Below are positions 30,542 to 39,373 of a stretch of 64,000 nt of DNA, in pieces. Location: assembly GCA_963698405.1 (NCBI GenBank), contig CAVOQT010000010.1, positions 212,490-276,489 on the forward strand. Direction: 5' to 3'. Each line of letters starts with the position of its first letter. Positions within the stretch are counted from its first letter, which is position 1. The stretch comes from SHZI01 sp963698405 (lineage in GTDB: Bacteria; Pseudomonadota; Gammaproteobacteria; Steroidobacterales; GCA-2729495). The notes beneath the pieces were generated by a model. It was not told the origin of the DNA, ran no database searches, and saw only the letters and a program-made list of their open reading frames with translations. The position numbers were made by a program, and so were the translations under genes.

Positions 30542-31445
30542 ATGACTGACCAGCGCCTGCGCGGCATCGGCTGCGATGCTGCTCGCGGTGGCCTTCTTTG
30601 CCGGCATGGATGCGGTACTCAAGCTGTTTGCGGCGAGTTACCCGCCGCTGGAGGTGGCGGCACTGCGCGGTGCTGCTTCGATGCCCTACCTGTTGATGCT
30701 GTTCGCATATACCGGCAGCTGGCGTCAGTTGCGTCCGGTGCGCTGGGGGCTGCATCTCGGTCGCGGCGTGCTGGCGCTGGTCATGCTCAGCGGCTTCATC
30801 TATGCGGTGAGCCAGTTGTCGCTGGCCGATGCCTACGCGATCTTTTTCGTCGCACCGCTGTTTGTCACCGCGCTGTCGGTGCCGATGCTCGGTGAGCATG
30901 TCGGCTGGCGGCGCTGGCTGGCGATCAGTGCCGGACTGATCGGCGTGCTGTGGATGCTGCAGCCGGGCGCCACGCGCCTCAGCCTGCTCGGTGCGGTCGG
31001 CGCGTTGATCGCAGCGGCTGCCTATGCCGGCAGTGCGATCACGGCGCGCATGCTCACGCGCACCGACTCGACGGCCTCGATGGTGTTCTGGTTCCTGGTG
31101 CTGCTCACCGTGTTCGCCGGACTGCTGGCCTGGCCGGACTGGGTGCCGCTGCAGCGCGAGCACTGGCTGTGGCTGGCGCTGCTCGGCCTGCTCGGCGCCT
31201 TCGGCCAGCACTTCATCACGGAGGCCTTCCGCTGCGCACCGGCCTCGGTGGTCGCGCCCTTCGAATACACGGCGATGCTCTGGGCCGTGGGGCTCGACTG
31301 GATCTTCTGGGCAGCGCTGCCTTCAGTCCGGGTGTGGACCGGCGGAGCGCTGGTGATTGCCAGCGGCCTTTACCTGATCTGGCGCGAACGCGCGCTGCAT
31401 ATCGAACTCGCCGCGGCCATCGAGGCGCCCGGCAGTCCGCGCTGA
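30542..31445 (+). CDS. EamA-family (DMT) transporter (one frameshift)
   Basis: A ten-helix drug/metabolite-superfamily permease of about 300 residues made of two EamA repeats. The start ATG 30542 reads MTDQRLRGIG, and restoring one CG near 30567 leads into MLLAVAFFAGMDAVLKLFAA, PPLEVAALRGAASMPYLLML, ADAYAIFFVAPLFVTALSVP and GEHVGWRRWLAISAGLIGVL. The second repeat has AFRCAPASVVAPFEYTAMLW and VWTGGALVIASGLYLIWRER. Such carriers move small metabolites across the inner membrane; the substrate is not predictable. Its position behind the NRPS/folE operon makes export of its product possible but the 31-nt gap after the cytochrome does not prove co-regulation. Confidence 0.85.
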
Positions 31446-31450
31446 AGGCC

Positions 31451-32605
31451 TCACTCACCCATGCCGCGGATGATCAGGTTCGGCAGCAGCGCATCGTCCC
31501 AGTCCTGACGCAGCGGGCCGGTGGTGACGATCACCAGTTGCTTCGACGGCACGATGTACACGCGCTGGCCGCCGAAGCCATCGAAGTAGATGACGTCCGG
31601 TGCAGCGAAGGGCTCGGAGTGGAATGCAACTCGCCGATGACTTGCGGTTGTAGCGCCGTTCTTTCTCGATAGGTGGTGCCGAGCCAGGTGAGATAGCCGT
31701 AGTTCGGGTTCTGTGCGCTGGGCGTGACGATGTCCTGCATCCACTGTTCCGGCACGACCTGCATCTCGCCGACCCGGCCGTGATTCAGATGCAGCAGGCC
31801 GATGCGCAGCCAGGCGCGCGCCGTGGTGTCCAGGCAGCAGAAGGTGCGCGGCGTTCTGGTCGACTCCGTGTCGAGCAATACCTGTGCATCGTCGTCGCTG
31901 ACATGACGCCACAGGTTTTGTGACAGGTATTCCGCATAGCTGAGTCCGGACACCCGCTCCAGCAGGATGCCCAGCACTTCGGGATTGATGTTCGTGTAGT
32001 CGAACTGCGTACCGGGCGGTGCGAGCACGCCCTGTTCGAAAGTGATCTGCTCCAGCTCGTCACCGATGGTCATGTCGATCACGGCCGGGAAGCCCGGAAA
32101 GTCGATGCCGCTGGACTGCTGCAGCATCTGCCGGATCGTGATGTGGCGGCGCTCGTCGCCGGCCCACTCCTCGATGTAGTTGGCTGCCGGATCATCGACC
32201 GAGCCGATCAGTCCCTGCTCGATTGCGATGCCGACCAGCATCGCCAGCACCGACTTGTGCATCGACTGTGTGGGCGCAATGGATTGCGCGTCGTGGTCCC
32301 CATAGTAGTGCTCAAGCTGCAGAGCACCGCCCTGCCAGACCAGCAGGGAATAGGCTTTGGTATCTGCAGCCGCCTGGATCGCCTGGTCGAGCACCGCAGC
32401 CGAAATCGTGCGCTCTGCCTCGCTGGCAACAACGCAGCGCCGGCACCGGACCGCCCCGGACCAGGTCGGTTGGCCCCTGACTGCCGCCAAAGGGCAGGCC
32501 AAGCAGTCGCGTGGTCATCACCGGCCGGGCGATAAACAGTGCCAGCAGGGCGAGGGCGATGAGCGCGAGCAGGCCGAGGGCGAGGCGTTTGAGGAGGCGC
32601 TTCAT
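31451..32605 (-). CDS. Beta-lactamase-related serine hydrolase (frameshifted)
   Basis: A class-C beta-lactamase/esterase-family hydrolase of about 385 residues. The N-terminus MKRLLKRLALGLLALIALAL is a membrane anchor or signal. Catalytic features: QSMHKSVLAML is the SxxK nucleophile motif, and PPGTQFDYTNINPEVLGILL holds the YxN motif. The final FAAPDVIYFDGFGGQRVYIV and QLVIVTTGPLRQDWDDALLP includes the GFGGQ segment that replaces KTG. Breaks near 32,440 and 31,640 split it into three frames. Family members cleave esters or D-amino-acid peptides in the periplasm; the substrate is unknown. It converges on the EamA gene with a 5-nt gap. Confidence 0.85.
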
Positions 32606-32748
32606 GTGCGGTCCCGGCGTTGTGGTTGAGCGCTCTATTCTAGCGTGCACTGGCTTCAGTGCGTGGCTCCTGTTCCAGACATGATGGCATTGAGACCAGC
32701 TAACCACTCACCAATCATTTATTGTAAAGAGGAGGGGCAGAAGCGCAT

Positions 32749-33352
32749 ATGTGGCGTCTTTACAAATGCACTTTTATATTGATCGGCTTGGGTCTGTTCG
32801 GCTGCGACCCTTCGCCGATAATTCTGCGGCCCCTGGGCATGAATAAAGTCGGCTACGTTCAGGTGGCCTTTGTCGATGAGGCACGCCATCGCCCGCTGGA
32901 TGTTGGACTGTGGTATCCCGCCGCGGACAGCGCCAGCGAGGCTCCCATCATCTACGATCGCGGTTACCTTGGAGTCGCGGCTGAAGGAGGTCCGTACGAG
33001 TCTTCCACAAGCTCGCAGCCCCGAACCCGAAGAATCGGTAAAGGTTTGGCATCGTCCGGCTGATCTGTCATTTGTGTTGACGGAATTGCTGAATGATTCA
33101 ACGTGGGGTGCGCGCATCGATGCAAAACTCATTGTGCTGCCGAGTGGTGGACACTTTGTATACATGTCCGAGTGCAGATGGACGGTCAAGGTAGTTGCTC
33201 GATTTGTGACTCCATTCGACGTATGCGGAAATCACGCTACGGTGGATCGCGGTCTCATCCGTCGCGAGGTGGCAGACGCAGCGAGCCGATTCTTTGGTGA
33301 TGTGCTTGGAAAGCAAGAGGTCAATCGGGTTGGAGTTCCCGGGAATCAATGA
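32749..33352 (+). pseudogene. Decayed lipoprotein esterase (PAF-acetylhydrolase/dienelactone-hydrolase-like)
   Basis: It starts like a lipoprotein (MWRLYKCTFILIGLGLFGCD, lipobox LFGC) followed by VDEARHRPLDVGLWYPAADS, the N-terminal signature of PAF-acetylhydrolase-like alpha/beta hydrolases. The frame then breaks near 32,990. A second frame continues WHRPADLSFVLTELLNDSTW and jumps straight to LIVLPSGGHFVYMSECRWTV and HATVDRGLIRREVADAASRF, which match the family's C-terminal part. The whole core with the nucleophile GHSxGG and catalytic Asp is missing and total length is about half of normal, so this is a true internal deletion, unlike the single-site frameshifts elsewhere. Base composition is less GC-rich than its neighbours. 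Confidence 0.7.
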
Positions 33353-33429
33353 GTGCTGCGTGTCTGGGTGCTCGTGCCACCAGTGCGGGAACTGGAATCC
33401 GTCGCAGTACAGCGAAGGTGGTTTGATGG

Positions 33430-33485
33430 AAGTTAGCCGATTTATAAGATCTTTATAAACCAGCTAACTTCGCTATAATTCCATC
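33430..33485 (+). promoter_or_regulatory. 41-bp palindrome and promoter directly ahead of the AAA ATPase gene
   Basis: AAGTTAGC (33430-33437) and GCTAACTT (33463-33470) are perfect inverted arms, and inside them TTTATAA (33441-33447) pairs with TTATAAA (33453-33459) on the same centre at 33450. A TATAAT box lies at 33474-33479, only 6 nt before the ATG, with the right palindrome arm in the -35 to -10 spacer. A second inverted pair, GATGGAA (33425-33431) and TTCCATC (33479-33485), overlaps. The arrangement suggests an operator covering the promoter and a leaderless mRNA. Confidence 0.65.
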
Positions 33486-34679
33486 ATGGATCCGATCAGC
33501 AATCCATTTGCCCCCGGCGCCGGCACTCCTCCCCCGGAGCTTGCTGGCCGTGATGAACTGCGGGAGACGGTGCGGGTGGCACTGGAGCGGGTCCGAAGGG
33601 GCCTGCCAACGAAAAGCATTCTCATGGTGGGCCTGCGCGGTGTCGGCAAGACCGTGCTCCTCGATCGCATGCGGGAAGATGCCGAGGCGGCCGGATTGCA
33701 GACCGTGCGCATCGAAGCTCCTGAAGCGCGCTCCCTGCCCGCCATACTGGCGCCCCAGTTGCGGCAGGCATTGCTGCGCCTGTCCAGAACCGAGCGCGCC
33801 AGGACTCATGCCGAACGTGCCCTGCGCGGGCTGGTCGGATTCGCAAAGGCCTTGAAGCTGAAGTACCAGGATATCGAAGTGGGCTTCGATTTTGAGCCAG
33901 AGCCAGGGTTGGCTGATAACGGCGACCTCGAACATGACTTGCAGGCCCTGTTCGAAGTTGCAGGAATGGCGGCGAAAATGGCTGGTACCTCATTGGTTCT
34001 TTTCATCGATGAACTGCAGTATGTCGAGGAGGAACAGCTTGCGGCGTTGATCACCGCTCTGCATCGCACGGCACAGCGCCGTCTGCCCGTGGTGCTGGTC
34101 GGTGCCGGGCTGCCGCAACTCCGCGGCCAGATGGGTCGGGCCAAGTCTTATGCCGAGCGCCTGTTCGATTTTCCCGAGATAGGTCCGTTGCCAGAGACAG
34201 CTGCACGGAGGGCGATCGCCAAGCCTGCGGTGGATCAGGGCGTTGAGTTTGCACCGGATGCGCTGGCAAGCATTCTCAGGCAGGCCCAGGGTTATCCCTA
34301 CTTTCTCCAGGAGTGGGGCAAGCACGCCTGGGATACTGCAGCGACCAGCCCGATCACGCGCTCGGATGTCGAGCGCGCCTCAGCTTCTGCAGTTGCTGCA
34401 CTGGATGAGAGTTTCTTTCGCGTACGGTTTGACCGCCTCACGCCACTGGAAAAACGCTACCTTCGGGCTATGGCGGCGCTGGGGCCTGGCCCGCACCGGT
34501 CCGGAGATATTGCCGCTGTGCTTGGGCGGCCCGTGACATCGCTGGGGCCGACGCGAGGACAGTTAATCGCCAAAGGCATGATCTGGAGTCCCAATCACGG
34601 TGACACTGCATTCACGGTTCCGCTTTTCGACCAGTTCATGGCCCGTGTCATGCCCGGCGAAGAGTGGAAGCACGACTGA
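33486..34679 (+). CDS. ORC/CDC6-like AAA ATPase
   Basis: A 397-residue ATP-binding protein, uninterrupted. Walker A is ILMVGLRGVGKTVLLDRM (residues ~45-62), Walker B LVLFIDELQYVEEEQLAALI (~170-190), and sensor-like RRLPVVLVGAGLPQL follows. The C-terminal ~100 residues (FDRLTPLEKRYLRAMAALG, RSGDIAAVLGRPVTSLGPTR, GMIWSPNHGDTAFTVPLFDQ) look like a winged helix. This layout is that of Orc1/Cdc6-related and STAND-like ATPases, which in bacteria are often stand-alone genes of unknown role. No toxin, transposase or partner gene is adjacent. The ATG at 33486 lies 6 nt after a TATAAT box. It ends 3 nt before a displaced copy of the sthA 3' end. Confidence 0.85.
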   Translation: MDPISNPFAPGAGTPPPELAGRDELRETVRVALERVRRGLPTKSILMVGLRGVGKTVLLDRMREDAEAAGLQTVRIEAPEARSLPAILAPQLRQALLRLSRTERARTHAERALRGLVGFAKALKLKYQDIEVGFDFEPEPGLADNGDLEHDLQALFEVAGMAAKMAGTSLVLFIDELQYVEEEQLAALITALHRTAQRRLPVVLVGAGLPQLRGQMGRAKSYAERLFDFPEIGPLPETAARRAIAKPAVDQGVEFAPDALASILRQAQGYPYFLQEWGKHAWDTAATSPITRSDVERASASAVAALDESFFRVRFDRLTPLEKRYLRAMAALGPGPHRSGDIAAVLGRPVTSLGPTRGQLIAKGMIWSPNHGDTAFTVPLFDQFMARVMPGEEWKHD

Positions 34680-34682
34680 CCC

Positions 34683-34727
34683 TCACACCTGCACGCGGTT
34701 CCATGCATCCAGCGCCGTGATCTTGTA
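34683..34727 (-). repeat. Displaced copy of the sthA 3' end (left direct repeat)
   Basis: These 45 nt match the last 45 nt of sthA (35622-35666) at 39 positions in the same orientation. Read on the minus strand they encode YKITALDAWNRVQV plus a TGA, against YKIAALDAWNRLRV plus TGA in sthA. Similarity stops abruptly at both ends. The two copies enclose 894 nt carrying a PEP-CTERM gene. Confidence 0.85.
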
Positions 34728-34908
34728 AGAGTAAATGCTGCCGGAACATTTGATATGCATAAGTTACCGGTGTCGACGCGGCAGGCATCTGCGATGCACG
34801 CTGGTGTCAGCTTACCCTCAGACGCCTGCTTTACTTAAGCCCGTGTTCGCGCTCTTGACCGCCGACCCTCAAAAGGCGTCTACTTTTCTTGAAAAAAGGA
34901 GAGTGAGA

Positions 34909-35667
34909 ATGGCTCTTAAGTCATCAGTTCTGGCGGTATCTGTTCTTGCGCTAAGTGCGATGGGGTCGGTTCATGCCGCCATCGTTAGCACGTCAGTCTC
35001 GGCGAGCATGCAAATACTGGATCGAAATGATCCACGCCAGTTTGCCGATGTACAGGACAGCCAAATTGATGCAATTGCTGCGAGCGTGGATCTTGCCGCG
35101 GCAGGCACGCTCCATGTGCAGTCCAGTATGGCGTTCAGTAGCCTTGGCGCCGAATCAGCAGTATTTGATTTTCTGATAGGCATGCATGGCAATGGCTATA
35201 CCGGGAGTGCCTATCTTGGTGCCTACGGAGATAACCGTGGAATCATTCGCTACTTTGCCGACGCACCCAGGACGGCGACTGCAGTCTACGACTATGTCAT
35301 CTCCAACCCGGGCACGGATTCCTATGGCAATCTCCTTACTTTCGGGATGGGTCCCATATCCATCAATAACCCATCGCATAACTACGTATTGGACGATGGT
35401 ATTGGTCCATATCCGATCGCGGGGCACTACTACAGCGAGGAAACTTTCGACCTGCTCGCGGGTGACAACTATTTTCAAGTGACATTCGGCCCGAATGTCG
35501 CTGGCCCGGTCGGTTGGATTGATGGGCAATACGCCGGGACAGTCACGTTGAACTTTTCGGCCGTACCTGCACCCGCGGCGTTCTGGTTGTTTGGTTCAGG
35601 GCTTGTTGGCCTGCTTGGCTATCAAACCCGCAAACGGTTCCAGGCATCCAGCGCCGCGATCTTGTAG
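34909..35667 (+). CDS. Secreted PEP-CTERM-type protein
   Basis: A 252-residue exported protein. The start ATG at 34909 follows an AAAAGGAGAG site; the signal peptide is LAVSVLALSAMGSVHAA. The mature part is beta-rich and low in GC compared with neighbours. The C-terminal tail VPAPAAFWLFGSGLVGLLGY followed by QTRKRFQ is the PEP-CTERM sorting signal (Pro motif, one transmembrane helix, basic end), recognised by exosortase in exopolysaccharide-producing bacteria. The last ~13 codons (RFQASSAAIL) are antisense to the sthA 3' end, so insertion beside sthA supplied its stop codon. Function of the mature domain is unknown. Confidence 0.8.
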   Translation: MALKSSVLAVSVLALSAMGSVHAAIVSTSVSASMQILDRNDPRQFADVQDSQIDAIAASVDLAAAGTLHVQSSMAFSSLGAESAVFDFLIGMHGNGYTGSAYLGAYGDNRGIIRYFADAPRTATAVYDYVISNPGTDSYGNLLTFGMGPISINNPSHNYVLDDGIGPYPIAGHYYSEETFDLLAGDNYFQVTFGPNVAGPVGWIDGQYAGTVTLNFSAVPAPAAFWLFGSGLVGLLGYQTRKRFQASSAAIL

Positions 35668-37010
35668 GCCTCGGCAAAGGTCGGGTAGTTGAATACCGCA
35701 CCGACGAAGTATTCGAGCGTGCCGTTGTGTGCGATGACGGCCTGGCCGATGTGGATGAGTTCGGTGGCGCCTTCGCCGACGATGTGGGCGCCGAGCAGGC
35801 GGTGGTCCTTGAGGCCGAACAGCAGTTTCAGCAGACCGTCCTGCACGCCCTGGATCTGGCCGCGGGCGGTTTCACGCAGGCGGGCTACACCGGTTTCGTA
35901 GGCGATGCCTTCCTTGCGCAGCTGTTGTTCGGTCTTGCCGACGATGCTGATCTCCGGCACGGCGTAGATGCCCACCGGGAAGTAGTCGGTGGCGGTTTCC
36001 GAAGACCCGCCGAAGGCGTGACAGGCGGCGAGTCGTCCCTGTTCGGCAGAGGTCGATGCCAGCGCCGGAAAACCGATCACGTCGCCGACGGCATAGATGT
36101 GCGGCACTTCGGTCTGGTACGTCGGTTGTACGCTCAGGCGACCGCGTGAATCTACCGGCACCCCGGCCTTTTCCAGGTCGAGGCCAGCGGTGGCACCGGT
36201 ACGTCCGGCTGCTACCATCAGCAGGTCGCTGCGGATTCTCTTGCCGCTCTTCAGGTATGTGAGCACTGAACCGTCGGCGGCCTTTTCCACGCGCTCGACT
36301 TCTTCGCCCAGACGCATCTGGATGCCCCGCGACATCAGGTCGTGACGGAATTCATCGACGATATCGGCGTCGACGAAATCGAGGATCGTGTCGCGGTTGT
36401 CGACCAGCGTGATCTTTGCATCCAGCGCGCTGAAGATGGTGGCGTACTCGACGCCGATCACGCCGGCACCGATGACGGTCATTGAACGCGGTATTGCCTT
36501 GATCTGCAGCAGGCCGTCGCTGTCGATGATGGTCTCGTCATCGAAGGGGATGTTGTCCGGCCGGTGCGGGACAGTGCCGGTAGCGATGACGATGGTGTCG
36601 GCGCGGTAATCGGCGCTTTGCCCGTCGATGCTGGTGACATGCACCGTATTGCTGTCCAGAAAGCGCGCCATGCCGTGAATGATGCGTACACCGTTGCGCT
36701 GCAACTGATGCTCGATGATTTCGATTTCGTGTTGAACGGTGATGCTGAGGCGCTGAAACAGATCCTGCGCGGTGATGTCAGACTTGACCCGATGACTGCG
36801 CCCGTAGATGCCTCTTTCGCGCCAGCCGCACAGATACAGCACGGCTTCACGCAGTGATTTGCTGGGAATGGTGCCGGTATGTGCGGTGACGCCGCCGACG
36901 ATCTCGCGGCGTTCGATGACGGCTGCCCGCTTGCCGAGCTTGGCTGCCTGAATCGCTGCACGCTGACCACCTGGTCCGCTGCCGATGACCAGTAGATCGA
37001 AGGTTTCCAT
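35622..37010 (-). CDS. sthA: Soluble pyridine nucleotide transhydrogenase
   Basis: SthA is a cytosolic flavoprotein that moves hydride from NADPH to NAD+. The 462-residue protein shows the FAD fold DLLVIGSGPGGQRAAIQAAK, then GGVTAHTGTIPSKSLREAVL where Thr replaces the redox cysteines of related lipoamide dehydrogenases, the hallmark of SthA. The NAD(P) fold is SMTVIGAGVIGVEYATIFSA, a second FAD site is PHIYAVGDVIGFPALASTSA, and the dimer interface ends in FNYPTFAEAYKIAALDAWNR. It is uninterrupted, and its 3' end overlaps the convergent PEP-CTERM gene by 46 nt because of an insertion at this site. Confidence 0.95.
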   Translation of the reverse strand: METFDLLVIGSGPGGQRAAIQAAKLGKRAAVIERREIVGGVTAHTGTIPSKSLREAVLYLCGWRERGIYGRSHRVKSDITAQDLFQRLSITVQHEIEIIEHQLQRNGVRIIHGMARFLDSNTVHVTSIDGQSADYRADTIVIATGTVPHRPDNIPFDDETIIDSDGLLQIKAIPRSMTVIGAGVIGVEYATIFSALDAKITLVDNRDTILDFVDADIVDEFRHDLMSRGIQMRLGEEVERVEKAADGSVLTYLKSGKRIRSDLLMVAAGRTGATAGLDLEKAGVPVDSRGRLSVQPTYQTEVPHIYAVGDVIGFPALASTSAEQGRLAACHAFGGSSETATDYFPVGIYAVPEISIVGKTEQQLRKEGIAYETGVARLRETARGQIQGVQDGLLKLLFGLKDHRLLGAHIVGEGATELIHIGQAVIAHNGTLEYFVGAVFNYPTFAEAYKIAALDAWNRLRV

Positions 37011-37115
37011 GCGTCGCCTTTAAGGTTCTGTGTTCTCCGGTAGTCGGCCCGTGTAACTAAATCTTGAGCGCATGGTGGGCTGAGCGTGACGTGGGTCTCG
37101 GTTGGCTGCTGCTGG

Positions 37116-38033
37116 CTACCAGTCGACCTGCTGGTAGGTGGTAGCAGATGCCGACTCGGACTGCTGGCCGCTCACCGGGTTGATAGCAACGGTGTAGAGC
37201 GCGCCATTGAACGCCACGATCGGCTGGTCGCTGCTGATATAGAGACATCCCTGGCCAATCTTGTCGGTGGTATCGGCTGGACTCGACAGGTGACTGGTGA
37301 ATTGCCCCGGCGCAAGCTGGAAGCTGTCCAGCCGCCACACCGGACCAACTCCGCAGGCGCCCTTGTAGTGAGTTACGGTGACTGTTGCCAACGGCAGCGT
37401 TTCGCTGCGCCTTTTCTGTCGCGCCGGGTTCAGAACATAGCCACCGGTGTAGACGCCGCCAAATTCCGGTCCGCCAAAGGGCACACTGTGCTCCCAGTAC
37501 GACACCCAGCGATTCCCAGGCACTTTGCCGGCTCGCCAGAAGTCGGCACTGATCGCCATCTGCGAGGACTCGCCGTTTGAGGTGTTGCTGAGGTTTTCGT
37601 AAGTCCGACCGTTCAAAGGAATCACTGGTGCATCGCTGTGAATCCACAGGCAACCGGTACCGATCAGGGATTCAGGATAGCCAGCCAACAGGCTTGAGTA
37701 ACTTCCAAACTGGCCCGGAGCAATCGTCTGTGACTCCTGCGCAGCCACCTGCCCCCAGCAGGCAGACTGGAAAAATGTCACCGTGATATTCGCAGTCTGG
37801 GCACTTGGGTCAGCTGGATCTGCCGGATTGAAAATGCGGGCTGTGGTGAAACGTGCAAATCCGCCACCAGGCCACTGGTTATTTGCATTACTCCAGATCG
37901 ACAGCCAGTTCTTTGCGGGATTATCTGCTGCCAGTGACAGCGTTGTGCTCAGCAATGCATATGCTGTGATAAAAATTGCGAGCAGCATCTTCGTGATGAC
38001 GGGGATCTTTTGACTGATGCCTGAGTCATTCAT
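37116..38033 (-). CDS. Secreted hypothetical protein with two internal repeats
   Basis: A 305-residue exported protein, family not recognised. The start ATG 38033 is preceded by AGGAGAAG; a hydrophobic signal (MLLAIFITAYALLSTTLSLA) follows a charged N-terminus. The mature part holds two similar blocks: NPADPSAQTANITVTFFQSA then APGQFGSYSSLLAGYP and GCLWIHSDAPVIPLNGRTYE in the first, and LATVTVTHYKGACG, LAPGQFTSHLSSPADTT and GCLYISSDQPIVAFNGALYT in the second. The paired Cys in each block may form disulfides. The repeat resembles beta-sandwich domains of surface proteins. No binding or catalytic motif is evident. Confidence 0.75.
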   Translation of the reverse strand: MNDSGISQKIPVITKMLLAIFITAYALLSTTLSLAADNPAKNWLSIWSNANNQWPGGGFARFTTARIFNPADPADPSAQTANITVTFFQSACWGQVAAQESQTIAPGQFGSYSSLLAGYPESLIGTGCLWIHSDAPVIPLNGRTYENLSNTSNGESSQMAISADFWRAGKVPGNRWVSYWEHSVPFGGPEFGGVYTGGYVLNPARQKRRSETLPLATVTVTHYKGACGVGPVWRLDSFQLAPGQFTSHLSSPADTTDKIGQGCLYISSDQPIVAFNGALYTVAINPVSGQQSESASATTYQQVDW

Positions 38034-38167
38034 GTGCGCTTCTCCTGAAGTTTGTCCGGACTCTGCCAAACAGGTACTTGCATGAATACTACGCCGCTGA
38101 TTGGTGATGTCACATGAAAATCCGTGACTTATGTTGCCTGCGTAGGCATCCGGCCGTGGGTGTCTGG

Positions 38168-39370
38168 TTACGGCGGTAGATGGGAGAAGTCCGCAACCTT
38201 CAGCGTGTCCGTGTCGAAGACAATGATTGCTCCCTCGTCTTCCGCGATGCTGACAAGGGCATATCTGCCGTCCCTGCTGAACTGGACGTGGTCCGGTGTC
38301 TTGCCGGGTACTGGCCGCAGAACTTCGCCAATCTCGAGTGTCTGCTTGTCGATGAGCTGCAGGGTGTCCTGGTGTTCGGGACTCTTCATCGTGTGAACCC
38401 AGGCGTAGCGCGTTTTGTCGTGGCTGCGCATGAAAGACGCCGGGCCGGGGATTTTGATCTGACGGATCGTTTTCCAGTCCTGCATGTCGATGATGCTGAC
38501 TATGCCGTCGCTGCGGTCGGGTATGGCAATGATGTTCCGGCCTTGCCAGTTCCAGCTGATGGCGGCCCCGGGGTTCGGCATTCCGGGCAGGTCCAGCTTG
38601 GCGATGCTACGGCGTACATCGAGGTGCACAACCTGGCCGCTGCCGCTCTCAGCGGATGCACCGATGATCTCGTTATAGTCCGGTGCGAAAAAGAAGTCCT
38701 CAAGAGGAGTGTCAGGAAATGAGCGCTTCGGATTGAGGAATCCCGGTACGAAAGCACCTTCCCGGTACTGGAAATCGTGGACCATGCCAACGGGAATTTC
38801 CGGTGCCTGTGGATCGTAGCTGAGTTCCCAGACTTCCTTCAGGTCCGTCAGCGCGGCTATGAAACTGCGCCGTGGCCCAGCGGTATGCACGGCCGAGACA
38901 GGCGAGGTCTGCTGGCCGTCCTTGTCGGTCGCAATGTGGGACTTCAGCAAATTGAGATCGGCATCGAGCAGGACCAGCGTGTGTGGCAGAGCGTTGGCTA
39001 CTGCCACAAATTTGCCGTCGCCGGAGACCGCAAGATTCTGGGTAAGGATACCGGCGCGCGTCTCGGCCACCACCTTGAGCTTCCATATATCGAACTTTGA
39101 TATCCAGCCATCGCGTGAAGCGAAGTAGGCGTAGCGGCCGTCTGGTGTGAACCGGGGCTCTCCCTGCAGTTCAAGGTGCAAGGGGAAGCGGTGGATGCGC
39201 TTGAAGCGCTCGCCATCGATGATGGATACATGATGGTCACCGGCCTCGATGACGACGAGAAGCTTGAGCGGGTCGGCGGCAAACTGCGGTTGGTCGGCCA
39301 GCACCGACAGGGCGGTCAGCCACAGCAGGCCCAGCGACACGATGCCACGCCGGATGGTCCGTGTGTTCAT
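38168..39370 (-). CDS. Periplasmic cytochrome-d1-type beta-propeller (NirF-like)
   Basis: A 400-residue exported protein: signal LGLLWLTALSVLADQ, then propeller repeats such as KLLVVIEAGDHHVSIIDG, FTPDGRYAYFASRDGWISKF, VSGDGKFVAVANALPHTLVL and FSRDGRYALVSIAEDEGAII. The D-G-R-Y-A-Y/F and S-R-D-G blocks are those of the cytochrome d1 family, which includes NirS, NirN and NirF; with no heme-c domain, NirF (last steps of heme d1 formation from siroheme) is the nearest. It is the last gene of the tetrapyrrole operon, 3 nt after the hemL stop. Other heme d1 genes (nirJ, nirDLGH, nirS) are not in the window, so a role in d1 synthesis is inference; a generic YVTN-type propeller is the alternative. 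Confidence 0.65.
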   Translation of the reverse strand: MNTRTIRRGIVSLGLLWLTALSVLADQPQFAADPLKLLVVIEAGDHHVSIIDGERFKRIHRFPLHLELQGEPRFTPDGRYAYFASRDGWISKFDIWKLKVVAETRAGILTQNLAVSGDGKFVAVANALPHTLVLLDADLNLLKSHIATDKDGQQTSPVSAVHTAGPRRSFIAALTDLKEVWELSYDPQAPEIPVGMVHDFQYREGAFVPGFLNPKRSFPDTPLEDFFFAPDYNEIIGASAESGSGQVVHLDVRRSIAKLDLPGMPNPGAAISWNWQGRNIIAIPDRSDGIVSIIDMQDWKTIRQIKIPGPASFMRSHDKTRYAWVHTMKSPEHQDTLQLIDKQTLEIGEVLRPVPGKTPDHVQFSRDGRYALVSIAEDEGAIIVFDTDTLKVADFSHLPP

Positions 39371-39373
39371 CGA

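Noticed and set aside
33425..33485. Outer GATGGAA/TTCCATC inverted pair as part of the same palindrome
   Set aside because: Its centre (33,455) is offset by 5 nt from that of the inner arms, so it is not symmetric with them and may be chance.
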